A DNA stretch of 64,000 nt. It comes from Bathymodiolus brooksi. Its lineage: Eukaryota; Mollusca; Bivalvia; Mytilida; Modiolidae. The stretch is from assembly GCA_963680875.1 (NCBI GenBank), contig OY804575.1:102603505-102667504 (forward strand). Reading direction: 5' to 3'. The position numbers were made by a program, and so were the translations under genes. The notes under the pieces were generated by a model that had not been told where the DNA came from, ran no database searches, and was given only the letters and a program-made list of their open reading frames with translations. This document shows, piece after piece, positions 10,031 through 21,800 of this stretch (positions are counted from its first letter, which is position 1; each line of letters begins with the position of its first letter).

Positions 10031-11800
10031 TGGATACGGGAATGAATATGGATGATGTGTGAGTGTGTATAATCAAAGATTGGATGATATATGCAAAGGA
10101 TATAGACTTTTTCACAAAATTTTCGGAGCTGTCATTTCAAGACGTCCATTTCCTTGGGCATGCGCAGTACCACTCTATTTCACATGACAAGACAAAAACG
10201 TACAATAAAGATCAAATGTAAAGGCCATCCTTTAATAAACGTGAACAAAAAGGTAGATTTTAAATCTTTAAATTTCAATAATCATCATGCAATCTGACAC
10301 TTTACAGGTATATTAATTGTCGTAATATTATATATTATATAATCGTTTTAAATAGAAGACGACAATTAGATTGTTAGAGGTGGTAGGTTAATTCATTATA
10401 TACTAAGATCTGCCAGGTTAAAGTTTTGTAATTTCGTAACATTACAGATATATTCATCCCTCACTTTTTGGTACAATAAATGTAATGACTAATATTGGAT
10501 TTAAAAGATTACAATATAGTCCTAAATATCAGACATTTACAAGTATTCAAGTTTGGCGAAATATAAATGGATATAAATAAAAATCTAGAAGCTTAAATGA
10601 ACATAGATAATACAATTTCCGATGCCCTTTAAAACGGGATATATAACATCTCGAGACTGATAACATATAATATCCGCCAATCCATGTTAAAACTCCCAAC
10701 ACATTCTGGCTTCCATGATTTATTTCTTAATTATTCAACATGGATTATATCCTCTCCTGCTGCTGTAGCGCTGCTTTACCATGTTATGCAGTTGATTTAG
10801 TTCCTTTGACATTCTAATTACTGAGAATAATTTCCTCTCATGATTTAAGAAAATAAAAAGATCAACATTCGGTTATAAAAAGATTTAAAAAAAGCAATTT
10901 ACAGAGCTCAGCATTAACGAGTTTCTGCGGTTGCTAGGGATAATATTTGGTTACTAGGGACATTGTAAGGTTTAAGGAATTCTTATAATATATACTGGTT
11001 AGTAAATGATAAGATGTCTCTAGATCTGCTAAGGTGCTGTTCTAGAATTTTTTTTTCTTGATTAAATAAAAGGTCTACAGGGAAATACTGTGCATAGGGA
11101 AACCTGTTGCTATGGACGGGGCATAACTATGAATAAGAATATCAAAATGTATTTTTGAAGTATGAAATGACATTTGTAATGTGTATAGCTTGACAAAAAT
11201 GTACCGCTTAATCAAATATCAAGTCAAAAGATCGTAGATGTCAAAATTCAACCATTAATTGCAATAATATAGGCTAATTTAATGTTTACAAAACCGTTGA
11301 TAGGGTGACAAAACTACACAAAAATACTATATGCTACCATAGAGTATTGGAATATTATTTTTAGAGTGTACATACACAGAATATAACATTTTGTCGAAAA
11401 GTCTATGCAAGATATGTAAAATAAAACCACCATATTTGAATTTCCAATGATTAATTGGACCCTCCTCCATTTACGTTGCTAAGCAACAAAGGACAAAGTG
11501 AAATCATCCAAAAAAATTTTTTTTCTTACCTTTCAATGATTGTGTTTAATATTATATCTATATAAACAGTTTCTGAGATTGGGCCAAAATCTACCCTTAT
11601 CACACCCACTCATTTGAAGATAAGCTATTCGTAGACAGAATCGAAATGTTTATATAAATCAATAATCTAATGTGTGATTAAAGGGTAGCTCCTCCTCAAA
11701 TGCTACTTGAGCTGTGCCCATATACTACTGTGGTGAATACTTAATTTTGACTAATGAACCATAACGGAGCAAGCAGATAGTTACGGCGGATAATTAGAAG
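10031..11800. other. Non-coding stretch
   Basis: AT-rich sequence with no frame that looks coding and no repeat that I could match elsewhere in the window. It could hold small exons or regulatory sites that I cannot recognise. Confidence 0.4.
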
Positions 11801-11802
11801 AG

Positions 11803-11990
11803 ATTGAGGAACAGACAACACAATGGTCAAAAGAAAAAGGACAAAAGGACAAACAACGATCTACAAAACATACACATAAAACTAAAGATCGAGTAACACG
11901 AACTCCACTAAAATCCAGGGTGCTCCGGAAGGATATTCAGTTCCTGCTTCACTAGTAGAACCATCACGAACGGATGACGAGGAACGGACA
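11803..11990 (-). mobile_element. Penelope-like element, 3' end fragment
   Basis: On the minus strand it matches the non-coding 3' end seen in about ten other places: ggagcaccctgga, then gttcgtgttactcgatcttt, then gttgtttgtcctttt. No coding part is attached. Confidence 0.65.
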
Positions 11991-12312
11991 GATGTCAAAA
12001 CGAAATCAAAGTTTAATGTATCAGTTTAGCTTAACCACGAGTAGAAATATTGTTATTGGAATATTTTAATGATAACTAAGGTATCACAATAATCTGTAAC
12101 GTTTTGGAAAATATGTCCCCCTGTTTATGGAGATCAGTCTAGCTATCCCGAATCACGTAAATAACCAAATTAAGATCGATTTGATTGATAGATATATTTG
12201 TTTTGTTATGCGAAATGTACATAGAAAATGCATACATTACGATTGGATACTGGTTCCCATGGCTCAATTGTGATGGTTTTTCTTTTCCTTTCAATCTTTT
12301 CCACAATGCAAG

Positions 12313-12441
12313 GAAAAGAAAAACAGAAGTCTTAAAAGTTTATGAGCTAATACAAGAGGCATACAGACAAATATTTAGATCTTTTAAAAAGTATGAATCG
12401 CAAAATGATGTTTCATTTATTAGGGAAACAGAAAATCTCTG
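12313..12441 (+). other. Candidate orphan exon, weakly LYR-motif-like
   Basis: A strong pyrimidine tract (tttttcttttcctttc around 12278) ends at cacaatgcaag (AG at 12311-12312), and a donor ctctg|gtaaat follows at 12442. The 129 bases between stay open and read KRKTEVLKVYELIQEAYRQ, then IFRSFKKYESQ, then FIRETENLW, with phase 2 at both ends. YRQIFR followed by a basic helix faintly recalls LYR-motif mitochondrial proteins, but the Leu is missing and the match is short. No partner exon was found. It may be chance or part of an unrecognised gene. Confidence 0.25.
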
Positions 12442-13465
12442 GTAAATGGCTTACTTCAATGAAATTTGATACAATTATGATGATTTACGTCAATTAATGC
12501 TACTAGTAGAGGCCAAGCAGGGCAATCACTTATATTTAATAACGCATTTAAATGATACAATTATTGACACATTTTCAGTTACAGCTGCTGTTTCCGATAA
12601 TTATGCCCACTCACTGGTGCTTTTTTTTATTTTTCATTTTATCACATAAAAGAAATTTCCAATGTAAAAATTCTGGTCGTCCAAATTGAATTCACAAATA
12701 TCAAAACACTGAGAGTACTGATCAACCTACTTAAATGTTGCATTATCCAAGATCACACCATTTTGGAGAGAAGTTGATGACTTACTGTCGTGAAAGAAAA
12801 AGGGTCATGTGATGACTGATTTTTTTAAACTCTATCAAGATTAAATTTTCAGGGAAAATATTCTATTTATTTCAAATATGCTCCAATGTTAATATTTAAT
12901 TCATTAAAATAGAACGTTTGGTCTTCTTTTATCTCTGAAAAGGTAAAAGCTACAACAAAGTTGTTGCCATGCTCCAAATAGATCCGGTTTTCTCCATCAA
13001 TAATACTGACCACCAGGATATAGCTGAAATAAACCAACCAAACCAAACAGGAATTTTTCAAAGGAATTTAATGAAAAAACAACACAAATCAGACTTAATA
13101 CAAAACAGTTATCATTTTGGGTGTTGGTCCCTCTTGTCTCCCTTTTATGCCAGAAACAATACGATCTAGATCAACTCTTGTTGACAAATGCTGGCAAGAA
13201 TCTAATGAAAAAAACCCCCCATCAAAATCTCAAAATTTTGGTGTTCGTCTCTTTTGGTCGCGTAATATCTTGGAAACGGTCAAAGTTACAGCATCTCTTT
13301 TGCAATATTCCAATTTTCAAAGGAATTCAATAGCAAATACTGCATTTTGTTGATATTGATGGAATTGTTGGCCATCACTGTTTAAACTTTCTTTCCTTAA
13401 CTAATTTAGATAAAGATACAGTATTTACATAGTAATGCATCTTGTTGATTAAACATAATTCCTAA
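12442..13465. other. Non-coding stretch
   Basis: No coding signal. Around 13350-13391 the sequence (ttgttggccatcactgttta) recurs at 61970-61993, so a piece of a dispersed repeat is present. Two related segments sit at 13117-13165 and 13238-13290 (ggtccctcttgtctccc and gtctcttttggtcgcg). Confidence 0.4.
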
Positions 13466-13469
13466 CAGT

Positions 13470-13735
13470 GGTTTAGTTTATGGCGTTTAACGCCACTTTC
13501 AACAATATTTCAGTTATATCCTGGCTGCCCGTTTTATTGGTGGAGGAAACCGGAGTACTCGGGAAAAACCACAAACCTGTCGCAAGTCTCTGACAAACTT
13601 TATCTCACAATGTTGTATGGAGTATACCTCACAATGAATAGGGTTCGAACTCACACCTGTAGTGGTGATAGGCACTGATTGCGCAGGTAGTTGTAAATTC
13701 AACTAAAATACGTTCACGACCACGACACACCCTGT
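13470..13735 (-). mobile_element. tRNA-derived SINE, family B, full length
   Basis: Complete minus-strand copy: head with cgtgatcgtatggt-like sequence (tcgtgaacgtatttt here), a B-box-like gtgtgagttcgaaccc, a body with ggtttcctccaccaataaaa, and a tail gttgaaagtggcgttaaacg. Confidence 0.85.
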
Positions 13736-14798
13736 CGATGATTGTTCTGATTCTCTGTGTTTTATAACAGTTAAATTTTAACACCATTTATGATAATTTT
13801 CAGCCAATCAGTACTGCAGATGATATTGGTAATTATTTTGCTAACAATAACAACAAGCACAATCCCACAAGCTACCTACCTATTTGAACCTACATTTCAC
13901 AATTATATAAAGTTAAGGACTGTATCGTGATAGAACTTAGGTCCGAAAATGAGCTGTTAATGGGAAAATTCTGTAAATGAAGATTAGTTAATTGCAACTA
14001 TAATATTACGGCACCTGTCGACATCTCCAATTCGGCAGTTAGTGTAATGTTTAAATCACATACTACCAATGAAATGATTTTATGATATTGGGAAGACATT
14101 TCAATACATACACTTCATCTGTCAATAAAAAAAAACATAATTTCTTATATAATTAAACAAGTGTGGACACAGAAATGTGCTGTCCAAAAGGCAAGTGTGG
14201 ATGTCAATATTTCATATTATTAACTTAATAAAAACAAAAATCCTGGACACAGGGTCCTGGATTTTTTTTTAATAAAAAACTAATCCTGGATTATTATTTT
14301 TGCTTAAAATTCGGTCCTGTGTTTTTATTTCAAATTTTCATTCCCAAGGGATATAAAATTGTATCATTAATAATAAATTAATAAACAGTAAATTCAGATT
14401 TTCTATTTAAAATAAATTTCATTTACAAAACCACTGATATTTGTTCAATTTTTAACGCTGATTTAAGCTTTAGTCGCAACAAATTTTTATTTTTCTCTTT
14501 AAACTGTCGAAACATAATATTTATTTAAACTGTAAAAAAAACTTTAAAAAAATTCACCCCCCTTTTCCCTTTTTTCTTGCTGAAATCAATGATCAACAAT
14601 ATTCCAGAATCAAACAAATGAATAAATATAACAGATTTCTTATACATGCATCTTTTTACCATGCAGAGTCAGTGTGTTTTAAATCGGTCATCCAATCAGG
14701 ACGCTCATTATTCTTGTCCAAGATAAAAATACATCGCTAAAGTAAATTTACCTGTGGTTTCAGAGTAGAAGATTTTTAGAAATCTAACATAAAATTTC
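13736..14798. other. Non-coding stretch
   Basis: AT-rich, no coding signal. Around 14240-14330 the word tcctgga(tt) recurs at short spacing with long A/T runs, suggesting local slippage. Confidence 0.35.
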
Positions 14799-15147
14799 CC
14801 CACTTCAATCGTAAATTTACATAGAAATCGGAAATATTTCGTCATAAATCTTCACACATGGTTTTGTCTATCATATTTCTTGAAGACAAACATAACATTT
14901 TATTGCATTTATCAATATTGTATGAGTATCAACAGTTTTTTCAACACCGTATCTGTTTCTCGATACAGCCGCAACTTCAACTCGTAAATTTACATAGAAA
15001 TCGGAGATATTTCGTCATAAAACTTCACACATGGTTTTGTCTATCATATTTCTTGAAGACAAACATAAAATTTTATAGCATTTATCAATATTTTATGAGT
15101 ATCAACAGTTTTTTCAACACCGTATCTGTTTCTCGATACAGCCGCCC
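14799..15147. repeat. Two-copy direct tandem duplication, period about 173 bp
   Basis: The segment starting cttcaatcgtaaatttac at 14801 is repeated starting near 14974 and runs to ctcgatacagccgc at 15147. The copies differ by only a few substitutions and short indels, so the duplication is recent. No coding potential is evident. Confidence 0.85.
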
Positions 15148-15654
15148 GATTACAGTGACCCGTGACCCAGATTAGCAGATCCCAGCAGTTTTTCTGAATA
15201 AGGTTGTTTAATTAAACCATTTAACACTGAAAAGAAAATATAAAACGAAATAATTCATATATAGCAATATCATAGCAGAACCTGCATTTGGAGTATATAT
15301 ATAAATATATATTATAATATAGTATCAAATATTTGAGACAATTACATTTTACCATACTTCGTCCAATTCCTGCAGCTCTGAGGTGTGCAGTGTCCATTTC
15401 CACCATCTTGTTTATCTCTCGTATGCTTGCGTGTAAATATCGTTTTACTCGGAACCTATCTGGTGTGCACCAAGCTTTAAGGAGAAAGAATGGAATGCAA
15501 TATCGGTGAAGATGCAATATATTTTTTTAAGTCATTCGGAAATGCTCTACTTTTTAGGAAGACTAGTAAAAATATCGGCAAATATTGCATTTTTATTTGA
15601 CAAAGTTGATACTACTAGTATATTATAAATATATCTCAGTTGATCCAATATTGA

Positions 15655-16195
15655 AATTCGTTTGGCTTCTATCAGAGGATTGCTGCTGACAAGGAAGTTA
15701 TCAAACCAAGGGTTCCTAGTGGTTAAGTTGAAGTCGTCACTTCGGACGTTTTACGGTCGCCATAATGATTTGGTTAAAGGTAGCGGACTATGGACTAAGG
15801 ATCTGTTCCATATGTCATATTCACAATATCGTTCTCATATCCTCTTTCATCGGATTTTTAACAAAAGTAACACGACGGGTGTCACTAGTGAAACAAGAAC
15901 TCTTTACCCTTTTGGAGTTCACCACCGACTTTTAGAGGTTTCTTGTTCATTATGTCCAATTGCATTCTTCGCGTTTGTAGTTCCGTGTTGTGATGTCCGC
16001 TATGATTTCAGCGTAAAGACGATGTTCAATTCTTCTTTACTTCCATTTGTTTTGAACGGTGTTCATGCTTTATTCATATTATTTGTATCTATGTACCTTT
16101 GCTGGTGTCCAACACGATTTCCATATCATACGATGTTCGTGTCTTTCAACAGTAACACGACGGATGCCAGTAGTGGAGCAGGAAATTTTCCAAGA
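15655..16195 (+). mobile_element. Penelope-like element, C-terminal and 3' fragment
   Basis: Reads GLLLTRKLSNQGFLVVKLKS, then LRTFYGRHNDLV, closely matching the C-terminal part of the copy at 49350-49934. It continues into the non-coding 3' region (agtaacacgacgggtgtcac). A second short piece, agtaacacgacggatgcc, follows at 16150, so two 3' fragments may be joined. The upstream RT core is missing. Confidence 0.65.
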
Positions 16196-16302
16196 TACAG
16201 TATGTAAAACCGCTTATGATTACTTGATGATGTCTATTCATATGCCAGCTGTTTATAACCCTCTGTGACAACAACATTGATTTAATCTGGTATTACAACG
16301 AC

Positions 16303-16465
16303 TTCTCTCTCTCTCTCTCCAAAATTGAAGAAAGCACTCTCACGCACGCCCGTCCAACCCGCACACACGCATATTGTCAAGGAAATTGATTTATAAAACT
16401 TGTTCACGCCACAATACAGTTGAAGTACTGCTATGTTGGCGTTAAACACCAATCATTCAACCCTT
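16303..16465 (+). mobile_element. (CT)n microsatellite and SINE 3' tail
   Basis: A run of about nine CT units at 16303-16320. At 16408-16465 the SINE tail ggcgttaaacaccaatcatt is recognisable. The head is lost or too diverged. Confidence 0.55.
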
Positions 16466-16499
16466 CTTAAAAGTAAAAAAAAGTTATAAATATAAACAT

Positions 16500-16725
16500 A
16501 GCCCCTGGTCCTAACGTAGATATCAAATTTAGTGCACACGACGCTTTTCTGGAAAACCTCCTCTAGGTGATGCTCAAAATCAACAGACTGGAAAGCCAAA
16601 TAATTTAAAATTGTGGAAGCCATAAAACCAAAGGGTCGTAACAGGATAGCCAAATCGGGTAAGGTCACCTATGCCTGAAGGTGGAGAACCTCAGTTTTAC
16701 TAATAATTATATTATTTAGGATCTG
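16500..16725 (+). repeat. Dispersed repeat D1, near full length
   Basis: D1 begins cgtagatatcaaatttagtg, continues aaagccaaataatttaaaa and aaccaaagggtc, and ends gctaaggtcacctatgcctg or close variants. About a dozen copies lie in this window. I could not assign it to a known class; it has no frame that looks coding. Confidence 0.75.
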
Positions 16726-16747
16726 TAAATTTCAGTAATAAATAGAG

Positions 16748-16883
16748 AATATTATATAGCTCTTTCCGTATCACATCCCGTATCAAGCCGAGACACCAAT
16801 ATCATCCCGAGAGCTTTAGCTCGAGGGATGATATTAGTCGAGGATTGATACGGGATGTGATACGGAAAGAGCCATATCATATT
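16748..16883. repeat. Foldback, hairpin 2
   Basis: Arms 16748-16815 and 16818-16883 are about 66 bp each with almost no loop. They meet at gagagcttt/agctcgag and contain cccgtatcaa and its complement. It directly follows the D1 copy. Confidence 0.85.
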
Positions 16884-17062
16884 ATGTTTATCATATACTT
16901 AAACATGAGAAAGTCTTGTTCTGTATTATGAACCTTTAGTCACGCGATCAATATCATGTTAAGGGGTATGATAAAGGTGTGATGATATCAATATCAGTCA
17001 CGGCAGACAAATACCGTCTTAATGTTCTTTCAGTATTATATATGCAAATTTCCTTTATGTAA

Positions 17063-17693
17063 AGCCCGGTATACACGATACAAGTTTTGCATCCAAGTCT
17101 CCATTCAAGAAAACTTGGATCAAGAAAACTTGAATTCAAGTTTGTGTATACACGATGCAAGAAATTTTGATGAATACACAGAAGTTTTGGCGGGAGATAC
17201 AACAAACAAAATGGCATTTTTGAGAGGAGAGGAGGGTGCTGCCCTTTGTATTGCATTATTATGTACAATTGTACTGCGAAGGAGATTAAGCTCCAAAAAG
17301 AGGTCAACATGGGCTCGTAAATGGCTTCGAAGGCGACGATGGGATGTATTTCCATGAAGTCTATTAGATCTTCAATCATTTCATTAGTCCATGTGACTAT
17401 CTTGTTCCTGCATTTTGGAGTTTCCTCTTTTCCCGCCATCTTTGCACAACACTGTAGTTGTTATTATTTACATTCACAAATTGATGCTGATAAGGATTCT
17501 GTCTTCTGATAGGTCAATCTCCATCCAAGTTCCATCTAAGTTGAAAGAAAAATAGGATGCATTTCTATTCCATCCAAGTCCGTTCAAGTTTTTTGATTCA
17601 AGTTTCTTGTATGGTATACACGATCAAAAAACTTGAATTCAAGAAACTTGGATGGAGACTTGGATGCAAAACTTGTATCGTGTATACCGGGCT
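17063..17693. mobile_element. Internally deleted Harbinger element (631 bp) with two gene stubs
   Basis: The ends are perfect 42-bp inverted repeats (17063-17104 and 17652-17693) starting AGCCCGGTATACACGATACA. The trinucleotide TAA flanks both sides (17060-17062, 17694-17696), the target duplication typical of PIF/Harbinger. Inside, a plus-strand start at 17211 reads MAFLRGEEGAALCIALLCT, then WARKWLRRRRWD, which resembles the N terminus of Harbinger transposases. A minus-strand start at 17439 reads MAGKEETPKCRNK, then TWTNEMIEDLIDFMEIHP, which resembles the start of the companion Myb/MADF-type protein. The two stubs converge and collide near 17345, so the middle of a larger two-gene element has been deleted. 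The copy is non-autonomous. Ends and duplication are seen directly; the family call rests on motif resemblance. Confidence 0.8.
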
Positions 17694-17812
17694 TAATACT
17701 AAGTATATGATAAATATATCTAATAAACCATGTCAGTGCCGAAGCACTGACTACTTGGCGAATGATACCCTCGGGAACTAATAGCCCACCAGCAAAGGTA
17801 TCGACCCAGTAA

Positions 17813-17900
17813 TAAAAAAAAGTAGATATCAAATTGAGTGCGGACGACGAGATTCTGGAATAACCTTCATCAGGTACGCTCAAAATCGAAAGATATTTAC
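17813..17900 (+). repeat. Dispersed repeat D1, 5' part
   Basis: Matches the first 85 bases of D1 (gtagatatcaaattgagtgc, then aataaccttcatcaggtacg). Truncated after that. Confidence 0.65.
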
Positions 17901-18242
17901 CTATAATATACAAAACAATAATAACATGGTATTTTTGTTTAAGCTTTTTTAAGATTGTTGTAATTGTTTGATTGTTTCATTGTCTTGACGAGAAACGGCG
18001 TGCTATACCACATTTTTTTCACGTTCTTTAATCATGGCCAATCATCAAAATGGGTCCATAGTTCACTTTAAAAATATACTGGACATACTTGTTATTATTG
18101 CAATTATTCACATATTAAAAAACGTTAGATCTATAAAATATACATTAATCGTAATATAGAACAGGAGGCTTCCCCTACCACTAATTTTTCCTATCCTCGC
18201 CGACAAGTACTATCAGACAAATGGGGGTGGGGGTGGGGGAGG

Positions 18243-18355
18243 GGTTATGGTGCTTAACATCACTTTCAACAATATTTTAGTGGCGGTCAGCTTTATTGGA
18301 GAAGGAAACCGAAATACCCGGAGAAACTTCCGCAAGACACTGACAAACCAGCCAA
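18243..18355 (-). mobile_element. SINE family B, 3' half
   Basis: Minus-strand tail and body only (gttgaaagtgatgttaagc and ggtttccttctccaataaa). The tRNA head is missing. It lies just downstream of the opsin gene. Confidence 0.65.
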
Positions 18356-18392
18356 ATGGGAATGTAAAGCAAAACGAACATGTAGAGACAAA

Positions 18393-18398
18393 TTTATT
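18393..18398 (-). terminator. Candidate poly(A) signal of the opsin gene
   Basis: AATAAA on the minus strand, about 80 bases after the opsin stop codon, at a normal distance for a 3' UTR signal. Confidence 0.45.
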
Positions 18399-18475
18399 AT
18401 AGCATCAAGTTATGATATTTTGTCCAATGCAATTTTTAATTGAAATATGTATTGATATCTATAATATTCCTATCT

Positions 18476-18837
18476 TTAGATATTGTATGTGATGGCGGCA
18501 GTGTTCGTTATTGGCAATTGAATATCTCTCCTATTAGTTAGAGTAGTGTTGATGTCCTTCATTGATACATGACAATTTCCGGTAGTTATAAAGAAAAATT
18601 CTTTTTGATTTGATACATTTTCTTCAGGATTCCTTTTAGGTCTAAGACATGGAAACATATCTGTAAGAACTTTTCGTATTTTCCTGTCACGCCGAAGGTA
18701 CACCAACGGCGTAAAACAACCTCCAATTTTAGTGATCATAGACGGTATTACTGAAGCCATCGGGCTCATCACATCAGGATAGAAAATAGAGAGTATCATT
18801 ATGACAGCATATGGAGACCAGCATAACAAAAATGTAC
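18476..18837 (-). other. Opsin exon 3 (end of helix 6, helix 7, tail, stop)
   Basis: Starts after the acceptor catatatcaactgtatttgtag (AG at 18838-18839). The first two bases GT complete a Gly codon begun in exon 2. It encodes TFLLCWSPYA, helix 7 with ITKIGGCFTPLVY, the basic helix 8 and a polar tail, ending in TAA at 18476-18478. Confidence 0.8.
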
Positions 18838-21800
18838 CTACAAATACAGTTGATATATGTAGAACAAAATGGGTTATACATATTAGATTCAAAAATATTT
18901 AACTTCACAGAAAGCTTACGTTTTATTTAAAAAGATCTATGCATATAGTATCGGTTTGAGAACTGCGATGGGCATATCTGAAATATACTTTATGATAGTG
19001 TACTATACCAAATATATGTTGTCTATTTGCACTGGTGAATCTGGTTAAAACCTTCAGAGATTTGTGTTTTGGTACATTACACTAGTTTAACCCTGCCACG
19101 TTTCATAGAAATGCCTGTACCAAGACAGGAAAGTGAGCGGTCAAGCATTTGTGTGTTAAGGGTATCGATTGTGCCTCTTTCTACGGTTTGGTTATTTGAT
19201 TTTAGAACTATTTCGAGAGTGTGGTATTTTTTGTTTTTTTTTTCATTTTATTGAGCAACATTAATAAATGTGAACCTCGTTATCGGGAAATAATATAAGT
19301 CGTTTCCTTGAATAACACCGCAGCTGATCACGCTCCTATTACTCTCCACTCGTCACTCGTGGGTTCAAAAGGAAATTGGTACCGTTTCTCTATGATCTAG
19401 TATATCTTACGATATTCTATATTCTCATAGACCGTAAGGGAGGTGATGTAATGGGTAGCATGCCCGCCTCGATTGCGATAGATCGTGGGTTGCCTCTCTA
19501 CTATGCACGCAGCAGCAATGAGTAAGAACAAAGACTGGTTATCTCGGAAACAGGATAATGTGCCCGAGTGGAGCGACTGTTGTTCCATTGAACGAGCACT
19601 ATGAAAATCCAATTAAACGTGTTAGTCTTGTACAAAGCGGACATCATCATCATTTCATCGAAATGTAACTTGTTCTCGTCATGAATTAGCTGAAAATTGC
19701 CCATTTGGCGTTAAACAAGAACTACCTACTCACTCGATCACGTTCGCATAAGATTGTAACGTCAAACATGAAAGTGTGAGAGAGTTTCCATAGCGTGACA
19801 TTACAACTCTGTGAGTGTTTCTATAACGTGACATTAAAACTCTAAGCGTTCCATGGCTCTATATTATAACCCTGAGAGTTTCCATAGCGTGACATTAAAA
19901 CTATGTGAGTGTTTCTATAACGTGACATTAAAACTCTAAGCGTTCCATGGCTCGATATTATAACTCTGAGAGTTTCCATAGCGTGACATTAAAACTATGT
20001 GAGTGTTTCTATAACGTGACATTAAAACTCTAAGCGTTCCATGGCGCACTATTATAACTCTGTGAGTGTTTCGATAGCGTGACATTAAAACTCTGTGAGC
20101 GTTTCCATAGTGTGACATTAAAACTCTGTGAACGTTTCCGTAAGGCGACATTAAAACCGTCAGCTTTTCCATGATGTCATTATATAAAATCCCCGACAGT
20201 AAAACAACACAATATTATGAACCATTAAGTGAAATATCCGTGAATTAGTAATTAACAGATTTGATGAAAATTTCTATTTCTTATTGTTTTATGAAGAACA
20301 CATGCATATTGCATTACTTACCTACAATATATATTGCTGTAAGTACTATTTGTAATTCTAAATTTAATTTCCTGTCTGTCATTTTGGATACTGGATGGTC
20401 ATTGGACTGGTTACCAAGACGAAGGCGATGTCTAGATTCTTTGACCTGTCAGTATCGATAAAACTACAACTGGAGTAACTGTGTTAACAATTCTAATGTT
20501 AGAGCCATTGAAGAAGTGCGAGCAAGTGCTTAGTATAACATATGCAGACTTCCTTCAACGACTACTCAAGAATAAGGATAGAAAATTAGCCCAGCCCAAT
20601 AATTACATCTTCCGGTATATAGATGACGCTCTGTCACTGAACATTCGGTGATTATCTATATCGCATCTATCCAAAATGAGCTTGAAGTTACGGATACTAC
20701 TGATACTCAAAAGCCTACTTTTTACCTTGACCTTCACATTGAAATCGAAAACAGATGAACATTAAAAACAAAACTACGACAAACGCAATGACTTCACTTT
20801 TTGCAATAGTCAACTTCCCTTTCATCCGTAGCAATCTTCCAGCATCACCAGCATATGGAGTTTACATTTCACAACTCATACGTTATTCTAGAGCTTGTGC
20901 CCAGTACTGTGATTTTCTGGCCAGAGCTCAGCTGCTGACGCAAAAGCTACCCAAACAAGGCTACGTTGCTCCTAGGTGGAAATCATCGCCACAAAAATTC
21001 TACAGTCGCCATCACAATTAGGTTGACCGTTACGAAATATCCACATTTAAAATGACAATGCATCTTTTACTTTTTTACGTAGGTGTTTTCTTTCCTCTAT
21101 CACTGCCAAGACTTATAACGGACTTGACTGTATATATGAGTAACACGACGAGTGTCTTATAAGAAACAGGAACTGCTTACCGTTCGCAAGTTTGACGGGG
21201 TTTATTATCAGTATCTGCACATAGAGAAGACATAAAACGTTAAACTTTCTAAACTTAATTTCAACATGGCACGTCGAAAAGTGTCAGATGCAGATATATG
21301 GCAAGCGGTTGGGATGGTAAGGGGTGGTGTGTCTTACAGACAGCCTGCTGAACGATTCAATGTAAACCACTGGGTCATTGTTCGATTGAAGCAGCGCGTG
21401 CACCAAACCGGGAGTGTAAAATACCACCAAAGGACAGGAAGGCCTCTGAAAACGACTGCAAGAGAAGATAGACTCATTAAAAGGCTCGCCAGACAAAACC
21501 CATTCATCACTGCAAACACGCTGCGAAGCCGATGGATTGTCAACGGGCGCATTAGCAGACGGACCGTCAACAGATGTCTTAACAAGCAAGGTTTCGTGCT
21601 AGGAGACCAATGAAACGTCCGTTAATGACAATGCGCCACACAACAGCCAGGCACGTGACCATATGGGATGGAATATCAGATGGTGGCAGAGATTGCACTG
21701 GTAGGATGAAAGTAATTTTTTGTTGAATCCAGTTGATGGTCACGTCCGCGTATGGCCACCGACAAACACAGCATTTCAACAGGAACATATAGAGGGCACA

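Noticed and set aside
16954..17439. 161-residue minus-strand frame as a host MADF gene
   Set aside because: Only the first 33 or so residues are MADF-like; the rest is antisense to the transposase stub and the inverted repeat of the Harbinger derivative.
20261..20461. 66-residue plus-strand frame
   Set aside because: Antisense to the opsin exon at 20322-20445, which explains its openness.
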